Source: Paracoccus onubensis (GTDB lineage Bacteria; Pseudomonadota; Alphaproteobacteria; Rhodobacterales; Rhodobacteraceae). From it: a stretch of DNA of 64,000 nt. Below the pieces are notes generated by a model, which was given only the letters and a program-made list of their open reading frames with translations, was not told the origin of the DNA and made no database searches. This document shows positions 9,314 to 17,877 of the stretch, one piece after another; position 1 is the first letter of the stretch; each line of letters begins with the position of its first letter. A program made the translations under genes and the position numbers. Where the stretch lies: the NCBI RefSeq assembly GCF_003591515.1, contig NZ_QZCG01000002.1, forward strand, positions 62,001 to 126,000. The letters run 5' to 3'.

Positions 9314-9655
9314 TCAGAAACAGAGAATTTCGGCCTCGGCCTCGGCGCGGCGAAGCTTGGCGACGGTTTCGGTCATCTGCGGCATGCCCTTGAACATCGA
9401 TGCCCTTTCGCCGGTGGTCTGGCGCATCCGCAGCACGGTTTCGGCACTGACGTAATCGTCATAGGGCAGGACCGATGCGATCTGATCTATCGCGCAAGAG
9501 CAGCGATCCAGCAGGTCGCGATTCTCGCCATTGGTGGCCATGCAGGTAAAGACATATTCGGCGCGGGCATTGGTGGGATAATCGTTCACGGCCTGCGTCC
9601 AGCCGGCCGAAGAAACCAGCGTCAGGGCGATTGCGATCAGGAGGGTGAATTTCAT
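9314..9655 (-). CDS. Small secreted protein of unknown function
   Basis: A 113-residue protein with a clear signal peptide (cleavage after about residue 20, SSAGWTQA). The mature part has cysteines at TCMATNG, DRCSCAID and the C-terminal LCF, so at least one disulfide is likely in the periplasm. I do not recognise the family. It overlaps the upstream gene by ATGA, so the two are translationally coupled and probably function together. The neighbouring signalling operon (kinase, FIST protein, LuxR-type regulator) lies upstream on the same strand, about 180 bases away. Confidence 0.75.
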   Translation of the reverse strand: MKFTLLIAIALTLVSSAGWTQAVNDYPTNARAEYVFTCMATNGENRDLLDRCSCAIDQIASVLPYDDYVSAETVLRMRQTTGERASMFKGMPQMTETVAKLRRAEAEAEILCF

Positions 9656-10278
9656 TGCAGCACCATGCGATTGATGTAACCGGGCTGGTCGCCTTCGGTC
9701 CGGGCCAGCAATTCACGGATCGGGGCCTTGGGGTCCTCACCCAGCACGAAAGTCAGGGTCAGCGTCTCGAAGCCATTCATCTGGCTGGCATTCGGATCAT
9801 CCCGCAGGGGTTGAAAGCTTGCCGTCCTGTTGTCGTCATCCTGTGTGATCTTGCCGCTTTCGAACAGCGCTTCCTTTATGCGGTTGCGGATATAGAAAGG
9901 GCTACCACCGGTCAGTTTCGCGATGTCGCGGGTGGTCTGTTCCAAAAAGAAGGTCAGCACCGGATCTCCGCCAGAGATGGGGAATGGCCCGATCTTGCGG
10001 GTCCGGTTGTCAGTTTTCTCGGTCAGTTGAAGGGCGGGCTTGTTGTCGGTTGGATCGGTGAATTCATGCAAAATGACCGAGCCCGCTTCCACCGGTAGAA
10101 AACCGGCCATGTCGGGACCCTCGACATGCATCGACCAGTTCAGCCCTTCATCCGAAACCGACCACGGGCCCCGTTCCGCAAAAACGGCATCTCCGGCTTC
10201 GCCTGCAGTCAGAGAGGTAGCCGCAAGGCCGCCTGCCGACAGTCCCAGCAAGAAGATCGTGGCGATGCTGCGGATCAT
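9652..10278 (-). CDS. Secreted protein of unknown function, coupled to the downstream gene
   Basis: A 208-residue protein with an N-terminal signal peptide (hydrophobic ATIFLLGLSAGGLAA). The ATG at 10278 is chosen because GGAGGAAAT precedes it at ideal distance. No catalytic motif is evident and the mature part has no cysteine. I do not recognise the family. It shares ATGA with the next gene. The pair reads away from the sensor-kinase operon, and I can only infer, not show, that the two units are related. Confidence 0.75.
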   Translation of the reverse strand: MIRSIATIFLLGLSAGGLAATSLTAGEAGDAVFAERGPWSVSDEGLNWSMHVEGPDMAGFLPVEAGSVILHEFTDPTDNKPALQLTEKTDNRTRKIGPFPISGGDPVLTFFLEQTTRDIAKLTGGSPFYIRNRIKEALFESGKITQDDDNRTASFQPLRDDPNASQMNGFETLTLTFVLGEDPKAPIRELLARTEGDQPGYINRMVLQ

Positions 10279-10460
10279 TATAATTTCCTCCATGATGGCG
10301 CGCGAAACCCGTGACGTCGCAAATACACGACATTCCGAGATGCGGCGGCAATGCAAGACATTTGCACGTGATTAAGCTCTCTTCCCCAAGCGCAAGATTT
10401 GCGCCCTGCGCCCGGAAGAGCAAGCCCCGCATGGCCCTACCTAATCCCTTGGTCGCAGGA

Positions 10461-11795
10461 TCAGCTAAGCAGCCGGATCAGGATTTCGCTGAGTTCCGAT
10501 GGCCGCACGGGTTTTTCCACGAGCGGAATTTTCATTTCTGTACAGCGTCGTGCGATCTCGGGATCACGATGAGCGGTCACGACCATTGCAGGCAAATACC
10601 GGCCTGCTTCATTGCGAAGTGCCGCGATGGCGGCGAGACCGGTATCACCACCTTCCAGATTGTAATCCGCGATGACGATGTCCGGCGGCTCGTCCCCCAT
10701 TGTCGCCAGGGCTTCCGCCGTGCCCCCGGTGACCCTCGCGACCATGCCCAACGTTTCGGAGAGGATCATCTCGTAACCCCGGCGCACCGCAAGATCATTC
10801 TCGACGACAAGGGCGACCCGTCCGCGCAGCAATTGGTTCGTGGCGGTATTCGGCTGCGGGTGACGCTCGTAATCGCCATGGACAAGTGGCAACGCGATGC
10901 GGAACAGGGTGCCGCGCATGGCTTCGGAGCTCAGGCTGATGCGATGGCCAAGCTTGTTGCAGGCGCGGCGCACAATGGACAGGCCCAGCCCCATACCCGG
11001 AGTACCGGCATCGTTTCCAAGCCGCTGGAACTCGTCGAAGATCCGATTCCTGTCGACTGCCGGAATACCGACACCGGTATCGAACACGCAAAGCCAACCG
11101 GTTTCACCGCTGCGGCGCACCCCGACCACCACACCGCCGCGATTGGTGTATTTGATCGCATTCGAGACCAGATTCTGCGCAATCCGGCGCAGGAACACCG
11201 GGTCACTTTCGACGACGGCAGTTGTCGGAACGAAGCTGAGCCGCAGGCCCTTTGCTTCGGCCATCGGTGCGAATTCGGCAGCCAGACGGCGGAACAGCTC
11301 GCCCAGCGGGACGGGCTGACGGTGAAACTCGATCCGCTGGCTGTCCAGCCGTGAAATATCAAGCACGGCATGCATCAACTGTTCGACCGATTCGAATGCC
11401 CCTGACAGGCGTTCGGTCAGTTCCTTCTGCTGCTCGTCCATCGGAGTGTCCGTCAGGGCCGACAGGAACAGCCGCGCGGCTGACAGGGGCTGAACCAGAT
11501 CATGGCTTGCCGCGCGCAGGAAGCGGGTCTTCGAGCGGTTCGCCTCTTCGGCGGCGGCGCGGGCGACGGCCAGTTCGCGGTTGCGCTGCGACAGGTCGGC
11601 CATCGCCTGCTCAAGCTGTCTGGTGCGGGCCAGAACCTCTTGCTCCAATGCGACGGCGGCCTGAAACATCGACCATGCGGAACCGCGGGTTTCCTCGAGC
11701 CGGTCGATCCGGTTGATCAATACGCTGTTGATGCGTTGCAGTTTCTCGATCTGCCTGAGCGGCGGATCGCCTTCACGCAGCATCATGGGTCTCAT
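10461..11795 (-). CDS. Hybrid sensor histidine kinase without an input domain
   Basis: A soluble kinase of about 444 residues. It begins with a long coiled coil (residues about 15-90, LEQEVLARTRQLEQAMADL), then the dimerisation/phosphoacceptor helix with His98 in FLRAASHDLVQPL, the ATPase domain (NLVSNAIKYT, DTGVGIP, GMGLGLSIV) and a C-terminal receiver domain with Asp377 (IADYNL) and Lys428. There is no transmembrane or PAS segment. Its first 23 bases overlap the FIST gene, so sensing is probably delegated to that protein. The arrangement resembles Paracoccus FlhS and Rhodobacter Afd regulators of formaldehyde or alcohol oxidation (inference). The start could also be at 11786 or 11783. Confidence 0.88.
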   Translation of the reverse strand: MRPMMLREGDPPLRQIEKLQRINSVLINRIDRLEETRGSAWSMFQAAVALEQEVLARTRQLEQAMADLSQRNRELAVARAAAEEANRSKTRFLRAASHDLVQPLSAARLFLSALTDTPMDEQQKELTERLSGAFESVEQLMHAVLDISRLDSQRIEFHRQPVPLGELFRRLAAEFAPMAEAKGLRLSFVPTTAVVESDPVFLRRIAQNLVSNAIKYTNRGGVVVGVRRSGETGWLCVFDTGVGIPAVDRNRIFDEFQRLGNDAGTPGMGLGLSIVRRACNKLGHRISLSSEAMRGTLFRIALPLVHGDYERHPQPNTATNQLLRGRVALVVENDLAVRRGYEMILSETLGMVARVTGGTAEALATMGDEPPDIVIADYNLEGGDTGLAAIAALRNEAGRYLPAMVVTAHRDPEIARRCTEMKIPLVEKPVRPSELSEILIRLLS

Positions 11796-12942
11796 TGTCG
11801 GAGGCGGGGGGCAGGAAGGCCATGCCGACGAATGTCTGGTTGACATGCATGCCGCTGTGCTGCTCCCCATAGGTATTGAACCCGGCGACCCGGTAACGCC
11901 TGAACATCTCGGACATGGTATTCATCAGCCCGGCGCGTTCAAGCGCAAGCCGCCGCAGGATACAGTCGAAACCAAGCACCATCAGCGGCGGACGGGGCAG
12001 GCTTTCCAGCACTTCGGCGAAGCCCTGGGTCATGTCATCGCTGCGGCCAAGCGTCAGAACCGTTCCGGTATCGATCGAGGACATCAGCGACAATCCTCCA
12101 TCCTCGGTCAATGCACTGATCGCGCGGACATGGTGATGTTTGCCCATACGCACCATCAGCGGGTGCCGGGCGAATTCGGTGGGTGTCAGATCCTGCTGCG
12201 CGATACCGGCAATGCGGGCATATTCCTCGGCTGCCGGTTCGGCATTCAGTTCCACGATGCGGCGTTTATCCGGAATCGCAGCGGTGACGACGGCGCGGGT
12301 TTCCGTCGGGCTGAAATGCGCAAAACTCACTTCGCTGATGGCAAGGTCGGTTTCCACCAGCAGAAAAACCGCCGCATTGCTGAAAACCTCGTCCCCGGCC
12401 AGCAGACTCGTGTGCCGGAAATCCAGTCCGTCGCCGGCCGAGCCGCCCATGACGGGAACGGCGGGCAGGGCGGCCTCGATGGTCGAGACCAGCGCATCCT
12501 CTTGTCCCGAGACGCCATCGACCAGCAGGATCCCAAATAACGAGCGCGCCGGGGCAGGGGCAAACCCCTTATGCATCCTGCGCAGCAGTGTCATCCATTC
12601 GGAAACGGGCAATGTCGCAAGATTGCGCAGGGTGATGGAATGGGCACGGAAACTGCTTTTGGGAAAGCCGATGGCAACCACACTGTCGGAACTGTAGCCG
12701 GACGGCCCGATTTCCCCGGCCGAAGAGCAGCCGCATATGACACATTCCGCCGGAAGTGAAGCGCGCAGGGCCTGGCCCAGCTTGCCCAGCCGTTCATGGG
12801 CGGCGCCAAAGACAAGTACAAGCCCCGGCGCAATGGCGTGCAGGCCTGCCAGAAGCTGATCCGCCAGATCGGGGGCTTCACGACTGGCCTGCACGGCCAC
12901 CGGTCCGGCGACGTCCTCCTTCGTAGCCGGGCCGGTATTCAT
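11773..12942 (-). CDS. FIST domain sensory protein
   Basis: A 389-residue soluble protein. The N-terminal FIST half includes CSSAGEIG, VAIGFPKSSF and a GGSAGDGL stretch; the C-terminal FIST_C half includes LSLMSSIDTGTVLTLG and ends with GFNTYGEQHSGMHVNQT. FIST domains are proposed to bind small ligands, possibly amino acids, in signal transduction. Its ATG overlaps the regulator stop as TGATG, and its 3' end overlaps the kinase start, so all three are translationally coupled. In other bacteria FIST is fused to a kinase; here it stands alone next to a kinase lacking any sensor. Confidence 0.88.
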   Translation of the reverse strand: MNTGPATKEDVAGPVAVQASREAPDLADQLLAGLHAIAPGLVLVFGAAHERLGKLGQALRASLPAECVICGCSSAGEIGPSGYSSDSVVAIGFPKSSFRAHSITLRNLATLPVSEWMTLLRRMHKGFAPAPARSLFGILLVDGVSGQEDALVSTIEAALPAVPVMGGSAGDGLDFRHTSLLAGDEVFSNAAVFLLVETDLAISEVSFAHFSPTETRAVVTAAIPDKRRIVELNAEPAAEEYARIAGIAQQDLTPTEFARHPLMVRMGKHHHVRAISALTEDGGLSLMSSIDTGTVLTLGRSDDMTQGFAEVLESLPRPPLMVLGFDCILRRLALERAGLMNTMSEMFRRYRVAGFNTYGEQHSGMHVNQTFVGMAFLPPASDNETHDAA

Positions 12943-13649
12943 CAGCAGGCCTCGAACAACCTGATCGAATTGGCCAGCAAGACCGCCTGAGTACGGCGGC
13001 GGGCATTGATCTTGGACATGATCGCCGTGATGTGGGTTTTCACCGTGGCCTCGGCAATCGACAATTCGTAACTGATTTCCTTGTTCGCCTTGCCCTGACA
13101 GATCAGTCGCAGGATGCGCATCTGTTGCGGGGTCAGCGTGGCAAAGCGGCGAGCCAGTTCCGCCCGCGCCTCGTCCTCGGCCCCGGCCTGTTCGGGTTGA
13201 TAGCAATCGGGCGTCACGAATTCGCCGTCCCACATTCGGCGCAGGCTGTCCACCAACGCCTCGCGGCTAAGCGATTTGCTGATATAACCCTGTGCGCCCG
13301 CGGCCATGGCCGTCGAGATCATTGCATCTTCCAGATCGGCCGAGATCATGGTGATCGGCACCTCGGGCAATTGGCGGCGAAGGGTGACGATACCTTCGGC
13401 CCCGCGCGCATCGGGCAGATTCAGATCAAGGATTACCGCGTCGGGCGCGCCCTGCATCTTGATTTGTTCGATCGCAGCCTCAAGGCTGCGAGCGGTACGG
13501 ACATGTTTAAGACCAAAGCTGATCTTGAGCGTAAGAGCCAGAGCATCGCACATTAACGGGTGGTCATCGACGATCAGAATTTCCTTGACCTGATCGGCGC
13601 TGGGTCGTGGCGAATGCAGCGTTCTGGCCTGCATAGCTGCGGCAGTCAT
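12942..13649 (-). CDS. LuxR/NarL-family response regulator
   Basis: A 235-residue two-domain regulator. The receiver domain has acidic residues Asp28 and Asp29 (IVDDHP), phosphoacceptor Asp75 (VILDLNLPD) and the conserved Lys in GYISKSLSRE. The C-terminal LuxR-type helix-turn-helix reads TLTPQQMRILRLICQGKANK, followed by EATVKTHI. The ATG at 13649 follows GGGAGGAG. It is the first gene of the operon with FIST and the hybrid kinase. FlhR, ErbR and AgmR, which control alcohol or formaldehyde dehydrogenases, have this architecture, but the targets here are not visible. Confidence 0.9.
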   Translation of the reverse strand: MTAAAMQARTLHSPRPSADQVKEILIVDDHPLMCDALALTLKISFGLKHVRTARSLEAAIEQIKMQGAPDAVILDLNLPDARGAEGIVTLRRQLPEVPITMISADLEDAMISTAMAAGAQGYISKSLSREALVDSLRRMWDGEFVTPDCYQPEQAGAEDEARAELARRFATLTPQQMRILRLICQGKANKEISYELSIAEATVKTHITAIMSKINARRRTQAVLLANSIRLFEAC

Positions 13650-13903
13650 TATGTCTCCTCCCCGGACAATGACGTCAAATGCGGCACTGCTCCCCCATGC
13701 AGTATCCACCTATCGTGAGATGATTGTACGGCGGAACGCGAACAACGCAACCCCAAGCTGCGAATCCGGTGCTATTGTGACCACCGGCGGGCAAGGACAT
13801 GCTGGTCGAAAACCCCTGTCACGCGGATTTTCTTACAGAAAAACAAGACCTGTTCGATTGTCTTGAATGACTCTGGAGGCAGTGGCAACAGATGCAGGCG
13901 CGT

Positions 13904-15061
13904 TCAACTCCAGCGTGAGACGCAGGGAATCTTGCTCCTGTTGCAGCGATCGGCATATTTCCGGGCAATGGAACTCACTTCCTCCATGAGTCCGGCTTCC
14001 AGCCGGATCGGATCAAGTCCCATGCCGATGAACCGGTCGTTGACGACATGCAAATCGTTTTCTGCCGCCTCGTTGCGCGGATTGTCCAGATAGGCGATCT
14101 CGACCCCGGTGCCATCGTGGATCATCTGCGCCAGATCGCGGACGCGGTGGGTCTCGGTCATCTGGTTGAGGATATGTACACGGTCGCCGCTGGCCGGCGC
14201 GTTCCGCAGAGCCAGTTCGATACAGCGGCAGGTATCCTGAATATGGATGAAAGCCCGCGTCTGCCCGCCAGTGCCATGAACCGTCATCGGATAGCCGATG
14301 GCCGCCTGCATGATGAAACGGTTCAGCACAGTGCCGTAATCGCCGTCATAGTCGAAACGGTTGATCAGCCGCTCGTCCATCCGGGTTTCCGTGGTCTGAG
14401 TGCCCCAGACGATGCCCTGATGCAGATCGGTGATCCGGACTCGGTCGTTCTTGTTGTAATAGGCGAAGAACAGCTGATCCTGGCTTTTTGTCATGTGATA
14501 GATCGAGCCGGGATTGGTCGGATACAGGATTTCCTGCTCGGCGTCCCCCTCCGGCGTTTCCACCTTCACCTTCAGGTAGCCCTCGGGGATTTTCATTCCG
14601 GCGGTGCCGTAGCCGTAAACCCCCATCGTGCCCAGATGCACCAGATGAATATCCTGCCCGGATTCCACGATCGCGGCCAGAACGTCATTGGTGGCGTTCA
14701 GGTTGTTATTGACCGTGTAACGCTTGTGATAGCTCGATTTCATCGAATAGGGCGCGGCGCGCTGTTCGGCGAAATGGATGACCGCGTCGGGCCGTTCTTC
14801 TTTGAACAGGGTCAACAGGCGATGGTAATGCTTGCCCACGGTGAAATTGAGAGACCGGATTTCATTGCCGGTCAGATCCTTCCAGACCCGCAACCGCTCG
14901 CCCAACGGGCTGATGGGCGTCAGGCTTTCGACCTCGAGTTCAAGATCGATGGCGCGGCGGCTGAGATTGTCGACGATGATGATTTCATGTCCGCATCCGG
15001 ACAGATGCAGGGCTGTGGGCCAGCCGCAAAAACCGTCGCCGCCAAGGATGACTATCTTCAT
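13904..15061 (-). CDS. sqdB: UDP-sulfoquinovose synthase
   Basis: Converts UDP-glucose and sulfite to UDP-sulfoquinovose, the head-group donor of the sulfolipid SQDG. The 385-residue extended SDR begins MKIVILGGDGFCGWPTALH, and carries HLGTMGVYGYGT and YHMTKSQ with the catalytic Tyr/Lys, all typical of SqdB/SQD1. AGGAAG precedes the ATG. No sqdA, sqdC, sqdD or sqdX-like glycosyltransferase lies next to it, so the lipid-forming step must be encoded elsewhere. It is divergent from arfB. Confidence 0.93.
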   Translation of the reverse strand: MKIVILGGDGFCGWPTALHLSGCGHEIIIVDNLSRRAIDLELEVESLTPISPLGERLRVWKDLTGNEIRSLNFTVGKHYHRLLTLFKEERPDAVIHFAEQRAAPYSMKSSYHKRYTVNNNLNATNDVLAAIVESGQDIHLVHLGTMGVYGYGTAGMKIPEGYLKVKVETPEGDAEQEILYPTNPGSIYHMTKSQDQLFFAYYNKNDRVRITDLHQGIVWGTQTTETRMDERLINRFDYDGDYGTVLNRFIMQAAIGYPMTVHGTGGQTRAFIHIQDTCRCIELALRNAPASGDRVHILNQMTETHRVRDLAQMIHDGTGVEIAYLDNPRNEAAENDLHVVNDRFIGMGLDPIRLEAGLMEEVSSIARKYADRCNRSKIPCVSRWS

Positions 15062-15261
15062 GATCTGGACTTCCTGCCTTGGTCCTCGGATTCGCGGACT
15101 ATATGTCCTATTCTCGATACGAGTTAAAGCGCGAAGACCCGCGGAAATCCGCCCTCGGCGATGTCCGGCAGAACGGCGGAGCGCGGGGATGCTGCATTTC
15201 GACGGTATTCCGTCGCAATTGATGCTTGGAATTATCGAAGAAGCTGCCATATCAAGCTATC

Positions 15262-15684
15262 ATGATCTATGTCACCGAGAATTTGGTTATTGAAGAGTGG
15301 GAATTGTCCGAACAGTTTATTCAGGCTCAGGGGCCTGGCGGTCAGAATGTCAACAAGGTCGAAACCGCGGTTCAACTGCGTTTCGAGGCAGAGCGTTCGC
15401 CGAATCTTTCCGATCAGGTCAAGCGGCGGCTGCGGCGTCTGGCGGGGCGCCGGTGGACGTCGGACGGGGCCGTCGTGATCCAGTCGCAGGAAACTCGCAG
15501 CCAGTCGCGGAACCGTGCCATCGCACGCGAGCGCCTGGCAGAGCTGATCCGGAACGCATTGGTCGCGCCGAAACGCCGCATCGCGACCCGCCCGACGCTT
15601 GCCAGCAAGAAACGGCGGCTTAAGGCCAAGACGGTGCGCGGGCAGGTCAAGACGTTGCGGGGCAGGGTGGAGACGGACGAATGA
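15262..15684 (+). CDS. arfB: Alternative ribosome-rescue factor ArfB
   Basis: A 140-residue peptidyl-tRNA hydrolase of the class I release-factor family that rescues ribosomes stalled at the 3' end of broken mRNAs. The GGQ motif lies in QGPGGQNVNKVE near residue 28. The long basic C-terminal tail (KKRRLKAKTVRG), which threads into the empty mRNA channel, is present. The ATG at 15262 gives a normal N-terminus; the frame is open slightly upstream. It overlaps the NUDIX gene by ATGA. Confidence 0.92.
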   Translation: MIYVTENLVIEEWELSEQFIQAQGPGGQNVNKVETAVQLRFEAERSPNLSDQVKRRLRRLAGRRWTSDGAVVIQSQETRSQSRNRAIARERLAELIRNALVAPKRRIATRPTLASKKRRLKAKTVRGQVKTLRGRVETDE

Positions 15685-16133
15685 ACGCTTTGCTCAGATC
15701 GATCAGATTGCTGTTCGGCAAGCGACCACGTTCCTTGCAGGTCGGTGCCGTTTGCCGTGATCCCGACTCGGGTAAGGTTCTGCTGATCACAAGCCGGGGA
15801 ACAGGGCGATGGGTCATTCCGAAGGGCTGGCCGATGGCGGGGCGCAGCCTGGCCGGTGCCGCTGCCCGCGAGGCATGGGAAGAAGCAGGGGTGGAGGGGC
15901 AGGTTTCCGATGCCGAACTGGGTCGCTATCGCTATGACAAAGCGCAGGAGAGTGGCTTTTCCGTACCCGTCGATGTCGCGGTCTATGCCCTGAAGGTCAC
16001 AGCCTTGCAGGACGCATTCCCCGAGGCGGCAGAGCGCGAACGCCAGTGGTTCACGCCAATCGAGGCCGAAGCCGCAGTGGCCGAACCCGGCCTGAAAACC
16101 ATTTTACGCGGATTGTCTGCGGCGCCGAGCTAG
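15681..16133 (+). CDS. NUDIX hydrolase
   Basis: A 150-residue pyrophosphohydrolase-like protein. The NUDIX box lies around GAAAREAWEEAGVEGQV (near residues 55-75), preceded by VIPKGWPMAGRS. The first glutamate of the GX5EX7REUXEEXGU consensus appears as Arg, while the catalytic REAWEE core is intact. The sequence is closest to the diphosphoinositol-polyphosphate phosphohydrolase-like group, but the substrate is unknown. It is translationally coupled to arfB by ATGA. Confidence 0.88.
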   Translation: MNALLRSIRLLFGKRPRSLQVGAVCRDPDSGKVLLITSRGTGRWVIPKGWPMAGRSLAGAAAREAWEEAGVEGQVSDAELGRYRYDKAQESGFSVPVDVAVYALKVTALQDAFPEAAERERQWFTPIEAEAAVAEPGLKTILRGLSAAPS

Positions 16134-16159
16134 GGCAGACTGCGCTAGGGACGATCAAA

Positions 16160-16175
16160 CCGGCATCGAAGCCGG
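16160..16175. terminator. Short stem-loop after the arfB-nudix pair
   Basis: CCGGC and GCCGG pair around ATCGAA, about 27 bases past the NUDIX stop codon. The stem is short and no U-tract follows, so termination is only a suggestion. Confidence 0.25.
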
Positions 16176-16217
16176 ATGAACGATAACATGCGAGGGTGGT
16201 AAAGGAGTGCAATCCGC

Positions 16218-17645
16218 ATGAAATCCGGCTTTCACATCCTGGACAAGGATCTGGGCCGGATCACCCATGCCGAAGCCGCACAAAGCCAGGCATTCCGTCC
16301 GGTATTGCGGCTTGGCCTTGTTGTCCTGTTCTGCGTTGTGGTGCTGATCCTCCTGATGGGGGGGCTGGGGCTGGAGCCGTATAGTACCGGGCTGGGCGCG
16401 GGGCTGATCGTGGCGTGCTGGCTTGGACTGGCGATCGGTTCGAACGATGTGGCGAACTCGCTGGGTCCGGCTGTGGGGGCCGGGGCGATCAGTCTTGTTC
16501 CGGGTTTGATCCTTGTGGCGCTGGCAGAAATCGCCGGCGCAAGTCTTGCCGGCGCCGCGGTCACTCATCGCCTCGCCGGTGGAATTTTCGAGTCTCAATA
16601 TCTTGCCTCTCGCCTGGACGCGCAGATGTTGATGGTGGCTGCCCTGATCGGCGCGGCATTCTGGATAACGCTGTCGACCGGTGCGGGACTTCCGGTCAGT
16701 ACCTCGCATTCGATCGTCGGCGCCATCGCTGGCGCCAGTATCGCCGCGCTTGGCTTTGCGGCGGTCCATTGGAACAATCTCATGATCATCGCGACCGCGT
16801 GGATCATTTCGCCACTTGCGGCCGGAGCTCTTGCGGCTGCGCTTCTCGCCTTTGTGACCGTCAGCGTCCGGGATGCTCCGGACCGCGCGGCAGCCGCGCT
16901 AAGATGGTTGCCGTTTCTGGTCGGGGTGATGGCGGCGCTGTTTCTTGCCTATCTGGCGCTGCTTTTGGCGCTGCGGATAGGAATCTGGCCACTGCCGGTA
17001 GTTCTTGGAGCGCTGCCGTTCGGGCTGCCGATGGCGTGGCTGACCTTGCGGCAGCTTCGGGGCGAGATCGCTGCGAATCCGGAAAAGCCACGAATGAAGC
17101 CATTGTTCGGACCGCCGTTGCTTATGGCCGTGGTGATCATGGGCTTTGCCCACGGAGCGAATGATGTCGGTAATGTCGCGGGTCCGTTATCGGTTATCCT
17201 GCCACGTGCCGGGACAAGCGAGGCGATGCAGGTGCCGATCACGATCCTGCTGATGGCAGGGCTGGCCATTGCGGTTGGCACGCTGCTGTTCGGAAGGCGG
17301 CTGGTTGTCATGGTCGGGAGCGGGATCACCAGGCTGAATCCGGTTCGGGCCTTCTGCGTTTCTCTGGCGACTGCGGCGACCGTATTGTTTGCCGCTGCCG
17401 CCGGACTGCCGGTTTCGACGACCCATATCGCGATCGGAGGAATTTTCGGTGTGGGTTTTGCCCGCGAATGGCTTGACGGAAAGCGTCGCCGCCCGGACCT
17501 GCCCGCCGAAGAAAATCGCCGTCGCCTGCTGATCCGCCGCAGTCATGTGATCACGATCACCGCTGCCTGGGTCGTGACAGTGCCGGTGACCGCCTTGCTC
17601 GGTGCCGCAAGCTATCTGGTGATTGCGCTGGTGATGCGGACCTAG
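16218..17645 (+). CDS. PiT-family inorganic phosphate transporter
   Basis: Integral membrane permease of 475 residues that imports phosphate, probably as a metal-phosphate complex with protons. Two inverted-repeat PiT signatures are visible: IGSNDVANSLGPAVGAGA (about residue 74) and AHGANDVGNVAGPL (about residue 313). About ten to twelve hydrophobic segments are present, and each half also carries a GLPVSTxH motif (PVSTSHSIVG and PVSTTHIAIG). AAGGAG precedes the ATG. No phoU-like pit accessory gene is adjacent. Confidence 0.92.
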   Translation: MKSGFHILDKDLGRITHAEAAQSQAFRPVLRLGLVVLFCVVVLILLMGGLGLEPYSTGLGAGLIVACWLGLAIGSNDVANSLGPAVGAGAISLVPGLILVALAEIAGASLAGAAVTHRLAGGIFESQYLASRLDAQMLMVAALIGAAFWITLSTGAGLPVSTSHSIVGAIAGASIAALGFAAVHWNNLMIIATAWIISPLAAGALAAALLAFVTVSVRDAPDRAAAALRWLPFLVGVMAALFLAYLALLLALRIGIWPLPVVLGALPFGLPMAWLTLRQLRGEIAANPEKPRMKPLFGPPLLMAVVIMGFAHGANDVGNVAGPLSVILPRAGTSEAMQVPITILLMAGLAIAVGTLLFGRRLVVMVGSGITRLNPVRAFCVSLATAATVLFAAAAGLPVSTTHIAIGGIFGVGFAREWLDGKRRRPDLPAEENRRRLLIRRSHVITITAAWVVTVPVTALLGAASYLVIALVMRT

Positions 17646-17877
17646 AGCATATCGTGCTGAATCGGAAACGCAGGTTGCTTGCGTCCCGCGATGGCCGGGG
17701 GCGGTGCCCCGTCGCCGGCAGGTCTCTCGAACCAGTGGCGCGGCCCGTCGGCGACCCCCAAGGTATTTGGACAAAGAAGAAGCAGAGGGAGGGGAAGCGA
17801 ATACGGGCAGGCGTGACATGCTCTGGCCCGGTCGTTCGTTAAAGCTTTATGCTTCCGCAGATGCCAGTCGCTGCCGG
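17646..17877. other. Intergenic region with stem-loop and TATTTGGACAAAGAAGAAG tract
   Basis: About 230 bases between the convergent PiT and pncB genes. A GC hairpin lies at 17694-17719 (GCCGG, inner GGGGC-GGT-GCCCC, CCGGC). Further right, CCCCCAAGGTATTTGGACAAA at about 17756-17776 is followed by purine-rich sequence. From memory, similar TATTTGG-plus-purine tracts recur between genes in Rhodobacteraceae. I see no gene here. The hairpin may end transcription from either side. Confidence 0.35.
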
